A model generated the notes under the pieces. The model made no database searches. It was not told the DNA's origin and saw nothing but the letters and a program-made list of their open reading frames with translations. Below are positions 1 through 8,370 of a stretch of 64,000 nt of DNA, in pieces (position 1 is the first letter of the stretch; every line of letters begins with the position of its first letter). The position numbers were made by a program, and so were the translations under genes. The DNA is from Yeosuana aromativorans (GTDB taxonomy: Bacteria > Bacteroidota > Bacteroidia > Flavobacteriales > Flavobacteriaceae): the NCBI RefSeq assembly GCF_014646655.1, contig NZ_BMNR01000002.1:709942-773941 (forward strand), in the 5' to 3' direction.

Positions 1-1067
1 AATCTGTTTTGTTCCAATAGGTCATAATAGTCTTCAATCACTTTTACATTTTGGCCAAACCCATACCAGCTATCACCAATGGATGATACACCCAAACCTA
101 TCATAGTTTGTGTTTTGGAGGCCGTATAGCCCATAAAATTTCTGTGCAAACTTTTGTTTTGCATGGACTTATAAAGAGAATCCGATGGCAATGCAAAATG
201 GTCCATGCCAATTTCATGATAGCCTACCTCAGTCAACAGCTGTTTACCCAATTCATATTGTTGCCGTTTCAGTTCTGCTTTGGGTAAGTCAGAATCCTTG
301 AACCCACGTTGACCGTTTCCTTTAATCCAAGGCACATGCGCATAACTGTAAAACGCCAATCTATCAGGGCATAACTCCTTAGTTTTTAAAATGGTTTGCT
401 CTACGTGTTCCATGGTTTGAAACGGCAATCCAAAAATAATATCATGACCAACCGATGTATAACCAATTTCACGAGCTGTTTCTGTGGCTCGCTTAACATT
501 TTCAAATGGTTGGATTCTGTGAATGGCTTTTTGAACCGTAATATTATAATCCTGAACACCGTAACTAACCCGCCTAAATCCAACATCGTACAGTGCTTGC
601 AAATGAGCTTTTGTAGTATTGTTTGGGTGACCTTCAAAACTAAATTCATGTCCTTTTGCTACAACAGCATCTTTTAAAATACCGTTTATCAAGCGTTTTA
701 AGTTTTCTGGCTTAAAAAAGGTAGGCGTTCCGCCACCAAGGTGCATCTCCTTTATGATTGGTTTTTCATCAAACAACTCTAAATACAAACCCCATTCCTT
801 TAAAACGGCATCTATATAAGGTGATTCTACATCATGTTGTTTGGTAATACGTTTGTTACAGCCGCAAAACGTACATAAACTTTCGCAAAAGGGCATGTGA
901 ATATACAAACTGATACCTTCTGAAGCATTGCTTTCATTAAATGATGTTTTTACTGATGACGTCCAGTTTTCCAAAGAAAATGTATCGTTATCCCAATACG
1001 GAACTGTTGGATAGCTTGTATAGCGCGGTCCCGCAATATTATACTTATTAATTAGTGACTTGTTCAT
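1..1067 (-). CDS. hemN: Oxygen-independent coproporphyrinogen III oxidase, 3' end cut by window edge
   Basis: Cytoplasmic radical-SAM enzyme of haem synthesis that converts coproporphyrinogen III to protoporphyrinogen IX without oxygen. Reading left from ATG at 1065-1067 the frame is still open at base 1, giving about 355 residues of a family length near 450, so the C-terminus is missing. The [4Fe-4S]/SAM motif is clear: Cys61-x3-Cys65-x2-Cys68 followed by Cys70, then a GGGTP stretch and the conserved YGVQDYN segment. It is divergent from sodC. The 130-bp intergenic region holds two palindromes, one of them CRP/FNR-like, which suits a gene usually switched with oxygen. The family call is secure; regulation is inferred. 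Confidence 0.95.
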   Translation of the reverse strand, partial: MNKSLINKYNIAGPRYTSYPTVPYWDNDTFSLENWTSSVKTSFNESNASEGISLYIHMPFCESLCTFCGCNKRITKQHDVESPYIDAVLKEWGLYLELFDEKPIIKEMHLGGGTPTFFKPENLKRLINGILKDAVVAKGHEFSFEGHPNNTTKAHLQALYDVGFRRVSYGVQDYNITVQKAIHRIQPFENVKRATETAREIGYTSVGHDIIFGLPFQTMEHVEQTILKTKELCPDRLAFYSYAHVPWIKGNGQRGFKDSDLPKAELKRQQYELGKQLLTEVGYHEIGMDHFALPSDSLYKSMQNKSLHRNFMGYTASKTQTMIGLGVSSIGDSWYGFGQNVKVIEDYYDLLEQNR

Positions 1068-1110
1068 ACCTGTAATCTTGGTTCAAAATTAATTTAAAAC
1101 GTAATTGCAA

Positions 1111-1130
1111 AATATGATAATAGTCATATT
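1111..1130. promoter_or_regulatory. CRP/FNR-like palindrome between hemN and sodC
   Basis: Perfect inverted repeat AATATGA-N6-TCATATT: 7-bp arms and a 6-nt spacer, the geometry of CRP/FNR-family operators. It lies 44 bp upstream of the hemN start and about 70 bp upstream of sodC. A near copy lies upstream of the tonB gene at 21345-21364. Binding by any regulator is inference. Confidence 0.45.
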
Positions 1131-1141
1131 GATTTTTGCAA

Positions 1142-1159
1142 AAGGCTAAAAATAGCCTT
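1142..1159. repeat. Short inverted repeat upstream of sodC
   Basis: AAGGCTA-AAAA-TAGCCTT, perfect 7-bp arms around a 4-nt loop. It sits 41 bp upstream of the sodC ATG and lacks a following T-run on the sodC strand, so it is more likely an operator or leader hairpin than a terminator. Confidence 0.35.
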
Positions 1160-1199
1160 AACTTTAATCGAAATTTAAATTAAAACTTAAAAAAACATT

Positions 1200-1781
1200 A
1201 TGAAAAGCTTATCAATTTTTGCAACTGCAGCGCTATTGTGTCTTACAGTAGCCTGTAAAAATGGTAAAAAAGAAACAAAACAAATGACTGAAGAACCTTC
1301 TATGGAAAAAGAAACCATGAATTCTGAAATTGAAGTCATTAAAGTTGCCTTAGAGCCAAAAAGCGACAGTCATGTTACTGGTAACATTACGTTTACTCAA
1401 GAAAATGGATCGGTAACCATGGTTGCCAATATGGAAGGATTGACTGAAGGCACACATGCCATTCATATCCATGAAAAATCAGATTGCTCAGCTCCTGATG
1501 GAACATCAGCTGGTGGTCACTGGAACCCAACCAACCAACCACATGGCAAATGGGGTGCGCCTGAAGGATACCATAAAGGTGATATAGGAAACTTTACCGC
1601 TGGTGCAGATGGCAAAGGTTCTATAACTTTCACGACTGACCAATGGTGCATTGGTTGTGGAGACCCCAATAAAGACATCCTAGGAAAAGGCGTTATTGTT
1701 CATGAGGGCGCTGACGATTACACATCACAACCCTCTGGTGCCGCCGGAAGCAGAGTAAGTTGCGCTGGCATTATCAAATAA
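1200..1781 (+). CDS. sodC: Cu/Zn superoxide dismutase lipoprotein
   Basis: Dismutates superoxide outside the cytoplasm. The 193-residue product opens with a lipoprotein signal peptide whose lipobox is LTVAC (Cys19), then a charged linker, so it is probably anchored to an envelope membrane. The SOD_Cu domain is complete: HAIHIHE copper ligands, the following Cys and SAGGHWNP zinc-loop histidines, HKGDIGNF, and the C-terminal HEGADDYTSQPSGAAGSRVSCAG-type block with its metal His, catalytic Arg and disulphide Cys. An additional WCIGCG segment adds two cysteines before the last block, unusual compared with short bacterial enzymes. It is followed by its own terminator, so it appears monocistronic. 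Confidence 0.95.
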   Translation: MKSLSIFATAALLCLTVACKNGKKETKQMTEEPSMEKETMNSEIEVIKVALEPKSDSHVTGNITFTQENGSVTMVANMEGLTEGTHAIHIHEKSDCSAPDGTSAGGHWNPTNQPHGKWGAPEGYHKGDIGNFTAGADGKGSITFTTDQWCIGCGDPNKDILGKGVIVHEGADDYTSQPSGAAGSRVSCAGIIK

Positions 1782-1800
1782 AAGAACAAACACACAGTTT

Positions 1801-1830
1801 AAAAGCTACTTTATATAAAGTAGCTTTTTT
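1801..1830 (+). terminator. Intrinsic terminator after sodC
   Basis: AAAAGCTACTTTA and its exact complement TAAAGTAGCTTTT are separated by TA and run into further T residues. The hairpin begins 20 bp after the sodC stop. Confidence 0.85.
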
Positions 1831-1869
1831 GTTTTTAATTTATTACTTTCGAAAACACAAACACATTGC

Positions 1870-2400
1870 ATGCATTTAGATTTACTAGTTGAAAAATTCC
1901 AACAACAAGACGTCAAAGCTTTTGAATCATTGTATAATATGTACAGTAAGAGCATGCACGGCGTGATATACAATATTGTTAGGGATTACGATTTAGCAGA
2001 AGAGGTTATGCAAGATGTGTTTATAAAAGCATGGCACAATGCCAGTAACTATTCAATTGAAAAAGGCCGCTTTTTTACATGGATTTTAAATATTGCCAGA
2101 AATGCTGCCATTGACAAAACACGCTCGAAAAGTTTTAAGAACACTAGCAAAAACCTCAATGCAGAATTTTTCGTAGATATTCTGCAAGACCAAGATAACT
2201 TGGATAATAAAACAGATGCCTTGGGTATAAAAAAATATGTATCTAAACTGGCCAGTAAATGCATTGAAGTCATTGAGCTGTTATATTTTAAGGGATATAC
2301 CCAAAAAGAAGCCTCAGAAACTTTGGACATGCCCATTGGTACCATAAAAACAAGGAACAGAAATTGCATCAATGAGCTAAGGCTCATGCTCAAAATTTAA
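1870..2400 (+). CDS. ECF-type RNA polymerase sigma factor
   Basis: A 176-residue sigma-70 family factor. The sigma2 region is seen at about residues 10-75 (DLAEEVMQDVFIKAW, then the FFTWILNIARNAAIDKTR block), a linker follows, and sigma4 lies at about 115-170 (IELLYFKGYTQKEASETL, MPIGTIKTRNRN). These are the -10 and -35 recognition parts of an ECF factor. Its stop is one base before the ATG of the RskA-like anti-sigma gene, so the two form a regulatory pair in one transcript. The RskA type of partner is associated with SigK-like ECF factors. Target genes are unknown; sodC upstream is a candidate only by position. Confidence 0.93.
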   Translation: MHLDLLVEKFQQQDVKAFESLYNMYSKSMHGVIYNIVRDYDLAEEVMQDVFIKAWHNASNYSIEKGRFFTWILNIARNAAIDKTRSKSFKNTSKNLNAEFFVDILQDQDNLDNKTDALGIKKYVSKLASKCIEVIELLYFKGYTQKEASETLDMPIGTIKTRNRNCINELRLMLKI

Positions 2401-2401
2401 A

Positions 2402-3208
2402 ATGGATATAGAGGATTACATAGACTCTGGAATTTTGGAACTGTACGTTGCAGGAGCGCTTTCTGAAAAAGAAAATCAGGAAGTCTATGCTCTCATGCAA
2501 AAGCATCCTGAGATTTTAGACGAAGTCTTAAAAATTGAAGCTGCCATAAAAACATTAACCGAGGCTGCTTCACCTGATAAAACACAAGCGTTTGATACTG
2601 TTAAAGTACGATTAGGCCTTGAGGATACAGACCATAAGGTCATTACCCTAAAACCAAAAACCAGATATAAATGGTACAGCTTTACAGGTTGGGCAGCATG
2701 TATTTTATTTGCCATTGGCTTCTTTTGGTTGGCCAATGAAAACAATCAGCTTAAAAACCAAATCAGTACCACGCAATCCACAAATGAGTTTTTAGAATTT
2801 CAAATAGAAAAAGCCAATAAAAGTTTAACCGAATCCAAAAAACTGATTGCAGTATTAAGAGATCGAAATATTATATCCGTGCCTCTTGCCGGTCAAGCGG
2901 TATATCCTGATGCGTATGCCAAAGTGTATTGGGACAAAAGCAACAACAACATCTATTTGGATGTTCAAGGCCTACCCACGCCGCCTGAAGGTAAAGTATA
3001 TCAAGTATGGTCCTTAAAACTCAACCCATTAACACCAACTAGCTTAGGCACTTTGGATAACTTTAAAACCGACGAAAACAAAATATTCACCATTGAAAAC
3101 GCCAATGATTCTGAGGCTTTTGGAATCACCTTGGAGCCAGCTGGCGGAAGTGAAAGTCCAACGTTAGACCAATTATATACATTGGGAACAGTAACGGCAA
3201 CATCATAA
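2402..3208 (+). CDS. Anti-sigma factor, RskA-like, membrane-anchored
   Basis: 268 residues. The N-terminal 75 residues form an anti-sigma domain (DIEDYIDSGILELYVAGALS, then KHPEIL). One membrane helix lies at about 92-110 (WAACILFAIGFFWLA), a coiled-coil-like stretch follows, and a periplasmic RskA C-terminal domain starts near residue 170 (YLDVQGLPTPPEGKVYQVW, then a TLEPAGGS segment). It would hold the ECF factor encoded immediately upstream inactive at the inner membrane until proteolysis or a signal releases it. Adjacency with one base between genes supports the pair. Confidence 0.9.
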   Translation: MDIEDYIDSGILELYVAGALSEKENQEVYALMQKHPEILDEVLKIEAAIKTLTEAASPDKTQAFDTVKVRLGLEDTDHKVITLKPKTRYKWYSFTGWAACILFAIGFFWLANENNQLKNQISTTQSTNEFLEFQIEKANKSLTESKKLIAVLRDRNIISVPLAGQAVYPDAYAKVYWDKSNNNIYLDVQGLPTPPEGKVYQVWSLKLNPLTPTSLGTLDNFKTDENKIFTIENANDSEAFGITLEPAGGSESPTLDQLYTLGTVTATS

Positions 3209-3238
3209 AACACAACTAGTAATCAAAAACAAAAAATT

Positions 3239-3343
3239 ATGTTAGGAATTTGGCTTTCTAAAAAAGGAAAAACAAAAACATTGCAAACATTACTAATTAT
3301 TTCTTTTTTATTGATTGGAATAGGAATAGCTCTATTCTTGTGA
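3239..3343 (+). CDS. Possible 34-residue single-membrane-helix peptide
   Basis: ATG at 3239 to TGA at 3341-3343 encodes a short lysine-rich head (SKKGKTK) followed by one hydrophobic helix of about 20 residues (LLIISFLLIGIGIALFL) and stop. It begins 30 bp after the anti-sigma stop on the same strand, so it could be co-transcribed. The length is too short for homology to be judged. The charged head plus one helix is what a small membrane peptide looks like, but a chance ORF is possible. Confidence 0.4.
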   Translation: MLGIWLSKKGKTKTLQTLLIISFLLIGIGIALFL

Positions 3344-3442
3344 GTTTATATAAATAAAAGGACACTAGATCTTTAGACTGATTTTGTTTATTATCATTGC
3401 AATATTCTTTAATTATCTGCCACAATCTAGCAGAAAAAATAT

Positions 3443-4024
3443 ATGAATTCTAAGATTGATTTATTTTTGGAGAAAGCCACCACATGGCAAAAGGAAATGA
3501 CTGCTTTGAGAAACATTTGTCTTGACTGCGGTCTAACCGAAACCTTTAAATGGATGCATCCTTGTTATACTTTTCAAAACCATAATATTGTTTTAATTCA
3601 TGGTTTTAAGGACTATTGTGCCCTATTGTTTCACAAAGGCGCTTTATTAAAAGACATGGACCATATTTTAATCCAACAGACAGAAAATGTGCAAGCGGCA
3701 CGCCAAATACGATTTACTAATATTAATGATATTGAACATCTTGAAAGAACTATCAAAACTTATATTTTTGAAGCCATAGAGATAGAAAAAGCTGGATTAA
3801 CGGTCAAAATGAAAACCACTTCAGACTATGATATTCCCAAGGAGCTACAACTTAAATTCGATAAAGACCCACAATTAAAATCGGCGTTTGAAGCTTTAAC
3901 GCCCGGTCGTCAAAGAGGCTATTTGCTCCATTTCTCAAAAGCCAAACAATCTAAAACCCGTGAATCAAGAATTGAGGCGTGCATTCCAAAAATTTTGGAT
4001 GGAAAGGGCCTCAATGACCGATAA
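3443..4024 (+). CDS. YdeI/OmdA family protein with DUF1801-like N-terminus
   Basis: 193-residue cytoplasmic protein. The first ~110 residues fit the DUF1801 fold (FKWMHPCYTFQNHNIVLIHGFKDYCALLFHKGALLKD), and the C-terminal 60 residues match the bacteriocin-protection YdeI/OmpD-associated motif (PKELQLKFDKDPQLKSAFEALTPGRQRGYLLHFS). Members are common and mostly uncharacterised; the E. coli YdeI name comes from a bacteriocin-tolerance phenotype. It stands alone, with a terminator downstream that serves the opposite strand. Confidence 0.85.
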   Translation: MNSKIDLFLEKATTWQKEMTALRNICLDCGLTETFKWMHPCYTFQNHNIVLIHGFKDYCALLFHKGALLKDMDHILIQQTENVQAARQIRFTNINDIEHLERTIKTYIFEAIEIEKAGLTVKMKTTSDYDIPKELQLKFDKDPQLKSAFEALTPGRQRGYLLHFSKAKQSKTRESRIEACIPKILDGKGLNDR

Positions 4025-4058
4025 CCATAATTGAAAACAGGTTTCCTGAAAACAAAAA

Positions 4059-4079
4059 GCGCCTGCATGATGCAGACGC
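4059..4079 (-). terminator. Intrinsic terminator for the TonB receptor operon
   Basis: On the minus strand GCGTCTGCA-TCA-TGCAGGCGC forms a 9-bp stem (one G-T pair) and runs into TTTTTG. It lies about 100 bp past the 3' end of the receptor gene and may also act on the convergent YdeI-like gene. Confidence 0.75.
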
Positions 4080-4177
4080 CTTTCGACAAACAAACCAACA
4101 AAAACCAAAAACTAATACAACCTTAAATAATAAATGAAAGCTTTTGCTTGGTTTTTTCTTTTCACATTCTCTCCTTT

Positions 4178-6412
4178 TTAAAACTTATACGTTACCGCTC
4201 CCTTAATACTAAAAGGAGTGCCGGGTGTAAAATGGATTTCCTCAACTGGTTGGGATTCGCTTTTAAGCCTTGACTCCGTTGCAAATTGTGTTTCGTTCCA
4301 TTCGGTATTAAAAATATTTTCAATCATCACTCCCAAGGTTAGGTTTTTAAGACCATAATTAGCATTAAAATCAGTGACAAAATAGCCCTTTGCAACAATA
4401 CTATTATCTTCATTAGCAGGTCTATCATCAAGATATCGATACTTTAATCCACCTGAAAATCCATGATAATCACGAACAGCCAGTCCACCTGTCATGGTAA
4501 AATCCGGAGCCAACAGAATAAAGTTTTGTCCCTTAGGGTCTTCTGTGCTTCTGGCATGAGTTAAGGTGGCATCGGTATCAAAAAACAACCAGTCATATAA
4601 TTGGTAACGCAAGCCAAAGTCCAAACCAAAACGCTCTGTTTTGCCACTAGGCTCTACGATATCAGCATCACCCACATACACAAACTCTTGTTCTAAAAAC
4701 AGATACCAAATGGCTGAATTTAAAAATAATCTTGGTGTGGGTTTCCACAGTGTTCCAAGATCCATACCGTAGGCTTTGGGCAAAATATCTTTACCTAGCT
4801 GACTCACTACTACTCTGGTGTCATTAGAATGAAATCCGATTCCTGATTTCAAATACACTTGCAAATTGCTTGAGGCATTATAGAAAAAGTTCAGTTTAGG
4901 ACAAACAATCGTTTTGGTTTCCGTTTGAACGGTATACGTGGATTGCAATTTATCATTGTACAAAAACTTGAAATAATCCAATCGCAAGGCTGGGGCTACA
5001 CGGAATTTTCCAAAATCAAATTCTGCTTTTGTAAATCCACTGATGTTGGTTTGGTTTAAGTCCCCCAGTTTTAAAGTCTCTAAAGTAGTCGTTCTATTTA
5101 AGGTTTTAGACAGTTCAATACCATCAACTATATCGTGCCTAAAACTTAAACCAGACGTTATGGTTAAGGGAGTCTTGCCCAAATAGGTGTCTTTTTTAAT
5201 ATCTGTATTGGCGCCAAAAACTTGTCGATTTTCCTTTTGCCGTATTTGATCACCATTTACGGGGTCTTCCAAAAAGAACGTAAAATCGGAATACAGTTCA
5301 AATGCGTATTGGGAATAAAAGGCATTCATTTTTAAAGATGTATCGTCTGAAAGATGCTTGTCCAATTCAACATTAACATTACTACGATGTGTTGTACCGC
5401 CTTCGGTATCATCAATAGAACCAAACCGGGAAATGTACCCGTTTTCAACTTCACGCTGCGGAATTTGTCCTGATGCATCCCATCGGCTTGTAAAATGCGA
5501 TACGATGACCGATAGCTTATCGTTGTTTGGCGAAAATGCCACATATTTCCCAAACAAATTCAAACGGTTGAAATTTTGTGGCGACTCAAAAGGACCATCG
5601 GTTGCCAAATATTCTGTTGCCAGATAGGCGTTTTGGTTTTTGGTATCTTCAAGTAATTTGAAAAGCCCCAAGGTTCTTATGTAGTTGAATTGGCCTGCAG
5701 ATACGGTCAAAGAACTTTCCTTTAAATAATCCTTGGTTGAAAAATCCACGTATCCAGACGTATCAAAGTCTCCGTGATTGGCATAATACGGCCCCTTTCC
5801 AAAATCTATTTTATTGATAGTTTCGGGGATAACAAAATGCAAATCGCTATACCCTTGACCATGGGCGTGCGATACCATATTGACCGGCATTCCATCTACT
5901 GAAATAGCTATATCGGTACCATGATCTATATCAAATCCTCTTAAGAAAAGCTGCTCTGCCTTACCGCCTCCTGCATGCTGGCCAATAAAAAGTCCGGGGA
6001 CTTTCCTCAAAATTTCCTGAGATGAGTTTACTGGATTTGTTTTTAAATCCAATCGTGAAATAGTACTCACAGGGTTTAAGGTTTGTGAAATGACCAATTC
6101 ATTCAACTCAAGCGCTTTTTCTTCTAAAACAACCGTTAGCTTTGAATTAAAATTAACTGCATTTAAAACCATATTCTTGGTCTTAAAACCCAAAAGCCCT
6201 ATTTGCAGGGAATCACCCAGAGTTGTGTTATCCAAAACAAAGGTCCCGTTTTCAGATGAATGGGTATGGCTTAACGAATTTAGGTTATAAATATAAGCAC
6301 CCTCCAAAGGCTGGCTACTTTCATTCACAACCAGCCCTTTTATTTGTTGAGAATACGCCATATTTATTATAGTCATTGACATGACAATCGTTAAAAGGAT
6401 TGATACTTTCAT
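4178..6412 (-). CDS. TonB-dependent outer-membrane receptor
   Basis: 744 residues with a Sec signal peptide ending near MAYSQQ. Residues ~22-110 form a carboxypeptidase-regulatory-like domain (IKGLVVNESSQPLEGAYIYN), followed by a plug domain (ILRKVPGLFIGQHAGGGKAEQLFLRGFD) and a beta-barrel ending in an aromatic C-terminus (GAVTYKF), as expected for BAM-inserted porins. The plug carries a histidine-rich VSHAHGQGYSDLHF segment, which might contact a metal or polar ligand; the substrate cannot be named. It is the last gene of an operon with the TPR lipoprotein (14 bp upstream) and two DUF4331 proteins. Confidence 0.93.
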   Translation of the reverse strand: MKVSILLTIVMSMTIINMAYSQQIKGLVVNESSQPLEGAYIYNLNSLSHTHSSENGTFVLDNTTLGDSLQIGLLGFKTKNMVLNAVNFNSKLTVVLEEKALELNELVISQTLNPVSTISRLDLKTNPVNSSQEILRKVPGLFIGQHAGGGKAEQLFLRGFDIDHGTDIAISVDGMPVNMVSHAHGQGYSDLHFVIPETINKIDFGKGPYYANHGDFDTSGYVDFSTKDYLKESSLTVSAGQFNYIRTLGLFKLLEDTKNQNAYLATEYLATDGPFESPQNFNRLNLFGKYVAFSPNNDKLSVIVSHFTSRWDASGQIPQREVENGYISRFGSIDDTEGGTTHRSNVNVELDKHLSDDTSLKMNAFYSQYAFELYSDFTFFLEDPVNGDQIRQKENRQVFGANTDIKKDTYLGKTPLTITSGLSFRHDIVDGIELSKTLNRTTTLETLKLGDLNQTNISGFTKAEFDFGKFRVAPALRLDYFKFLYNDKLQSTYTVQTETKTIVCPKLNFFYNASSNLQVYLKSGIGFHSNDTRVVVSQLGKDILPKAYGMDLGTLWKPTPRLFLNSAIWYLFLEQEFVYVGDADIVEPSGKTERFGLDFGLRYQLYDWLFFDTDATLTHARSTEDPKGQNFILLAPDFTMTGGLAVRDYHGFSGGLKYRYLDDRPANEDNSIVAKGYFVTDFNANYGLKNLTLGVMIENIFNTEWNETQFATESRLKSESQPVEEIHFTPGTPFSIKGAVTYKF

Positions 6413-6426
6413 GTGCTTTTTTAAAA

Positions 6427-7719
6427 CTAAATATTGTTTATTTTTTCTGTTACAATGGGTCCTAATTCAAATGTGCTTTTTTGCAATTCTTCTTTTAACT
6501 TTTCGGCTTCTTTTTCATTTCCGTTAGCTTTATACACCTCAGCCAAATGGTACAATGTATGGGGTTCATAGGTTTTATTAACCACGTGATCTTCCATGAT
6601 TTTCAAGGCTTCTTTGGCATCACCATGATTGTAATAGGCCCAGGCCAGTAGGTCATAAGACTGCGGTGTAGGTCGGTTTTTAATTTCAGTATTGGCTATG
6701 CTAAGCGCTGATTGGATCTGATTTAAATCCTCGGAATATAAAATGGCATTATACTTATTGTACATGTTGCCATAAGCTTTATTATTTACAGCAGTAAAAT
6801 AGGCGTTCAAGTTGTCATTCTTTGCTTTTACATCGCCCATATATTTGGCTATTTCGGCTTTTAACAGATAATACGATGGTGATGCATTAGTTTTTGAAAT
6901 GGCATCTAAAATCCGTAAGGCTTCCTTGGGGTTATGCTCGTATGAATACACAATCCATGCTATCCCTTTTTTAGCATAGGCATCATTGGGATTGATTTTA
7001 AGGGATTTTAAATAATAGTTATAGGAATCTTCAACCTGCCCGTTATGCCCGTAAAAATCAGCAAGGTTAGTGTACACCCATTCCATGGTCCATTTATTTT
7101 TGGTGGCCTCTGCCATTTGTGCGGCTTTTTCCAAATAGGTAATAGCAGCATCCAAATCACCTTGGTGGTCTTTCCATTTTGACAATCGTATGAGAAAGTC
7201 GAAATCCTTGTAATTTTCAATCTTATCCAAGTAGGTTTCAACCTCAGCATAGTTGCCCAACTCAAAGTACACATCAAATAACATTTTTTGGGTGGCTTTT
7301 AAGCTCTCTCCAATCAGTTCCGCTTTTTTTAAATGTTTTAAAGCTTCTCTAAACTGATGTTGTGAAATATTATTTCGTGCCAGAGCCCTTAAATACCCCG
7401 ATTTGGAATAATTTGTCCTTTTATTGACTTCTTCTAATTTATGTCCTGCTTCTATAAGGTCTTCTATATTACCTGTCTCCTTAAAAATTAAAGATTGAGA
7501 TGTTGCAGCTTTAACCAAATACGGAAACTGATTCGGTTCTTTTTCTAGCTTTTTTTCCCAAAATGTGTAATCGTTTTGTGCTAATTGCAACATCTCGTTC
7601 TCTTTAGTGTTCAAATAGGCATTGTAATCTTTGCTATTGGTAATCTTTTGTGTTGCTTTGTTGCAGCTTGTTATGGCTAATAATAAAGCCATGACCGCTA
7701 GGTTATATATTGGTTTCAT
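6427..7719 (-). CDS. TPR-repeat lipoprotein
   Basis: 430 residues. The signal peptide has lipobox AITSC (Cys19), so the mature protein is lipid-anchored. The rest is helical with many tetratricopeptide repeats from about residue 100 to the end (for example YTNLADFYGHNGQVEDSYNYYLKSLKINPND, split by loops). TPRs build protein-protein scaffolds. Position between the DUF4331 pair and the receptor suggests it helps a surface complex formed by this operon, an inference from synteny only. Confidence 0.85.
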   Translation of the reverse strand: MKPIYNLAVMALLLAITSCNKATQKITNSKDYNAYLNTKENEMLQLAQNDYTFWEKKLEKEPNQFPYLVKAATSQSLIFKETGNIEDLIEAGHKLEEVNKRTNYSKSGYLRALARNNISQHQFREALKHLKKAELIGESLKATQKMLFDVYFELGNYAEVETYLDKIENYKDFDFLIRLSKWKDHQGDLDAAITYLEKAAQMAEATKNKWTMEWVYTNLADFYGHNGQVEDSYNYYLKSLKINPNDAYAKKGIAWIVYSYEHNPKEALRILDAISKTNASPSYYLLKAEIAKYMGDVKAKNDNLNAYFTAVNNKAYGNMYNKYNAILYSEDLNQIQSALSIANTEIKNRPTPQSYDLLAWAYYNHGDAKEALKIMEDHVVNKTYEPHTLYHLAEVYKANGNEKEAEKLKEELQKSTFELGPIVTEKINNI

Positions 7720-7755
7720 AGTGTTGTTGTTTTGTTGTTATTGAGATTAAAATTT

Positions 7756-7783
7756 CAGGGCATGTAAGTGAGAACATGCCCTG
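7756..7783 (-). terminator. Intra-operon hairpin between DUF4331 and TPR genes
   Basis: CAGGGCATGT and its exact complement ACATGCCCTG enclose an 8-nt loop. On the minus strand the stem is followed by AAATTTTAAT, only a weak T-run. It lies just after the second DUF4331 stop. It could be a leaky terminator or an mRNA-stability hairpin that sets different levels of the DUF4331 proteins and the TPR/receptor. Confidence 0.5.
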
Positions 7784-7795
7784 ATAAGACAGCAT

Positions 7796-8350
7796 CTACC
7801 AAGGCGATGCCAAATATGGAAATGAAGTCAAAAAGGCTTTGTCGTTACCATCAACATGATCGTCAGATAATCCAGGGTTTTCACTAAAGTCTTCACCACC
7901 AAAAATCAGTAGCAATTCTACAGTGATCACATCATCATTTAATGCTCGTCCCGTCAATACATTAGTACCATCATAAAATGTAGTAGTTCCATCCAATGAG
8001 ACATTTAAAACATCTGTGGCCAATAAGCCAGTAAATGTAGCCGCATCTAACCCTAAGGCATTCTTGTCGCCGGCATTTGCATAAGCAGGGCTGAGTGCTT
8101 CTAAATTAGATTGAAACATACTTTGAAACATAGCATTTTGCTGTGACGGAGTAGTAACATTAAACGCATCTTTACTGGAGCTCGACACAAAAACCGTATT
8201 GACGGCTGGTCTTCCAATTTGATCTTGTTGTGTGTAGGTTCCAGAAAAGTCAGGGTCCATTGGAGTCATCTTATCATCATTGTCATTACTGCAATTAAAC
8301 ATTGTAAGTGTAAACAATGCGGCAGTCGCTAATATTTTTATAGTCTTCAT
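7796..8350 (-). CDS. DUF4331 family lipoprotein (C-terminal-half type)
   Basis: The start is taken at ATG 8348-8350 because it opens a clear lipoprotein signal peptide (lipobox MFNC); an upstream in-frame codon would add a charged leader. About 184 residues. It matches the second half of DUF4331: RPAVNTVFV near the N-terminus, LTGRALNDDVITVELLLIFGG in the middle, then LSDDHVDGND and FPYLASPW at the end. DUF4331 function is unknown. The first half is encoded by the gene 20 bp upstream, so the domain is divided between two separately exported proteins. Confidence 0.85.
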   Translation of the reverse strand: MKTIKILATAALFTLTMFNCSNDNDDKMTPMDPDFSGTYTQQDQIGRPAVNTVFVSSSSKDAFNVTTPSQQNAMFQSMFQSNLEALSPAYANAGDKNALGLDAATFTGLLATDVLNVSLDGTTTFYDGTNVLTGRALNDDVITVELLLIFGGEDFSENPGLSDDHVDGNDKAFLTSFPYLASPW

Positions 8351-8370
8351 AGTATTTGATTTATGTATTA

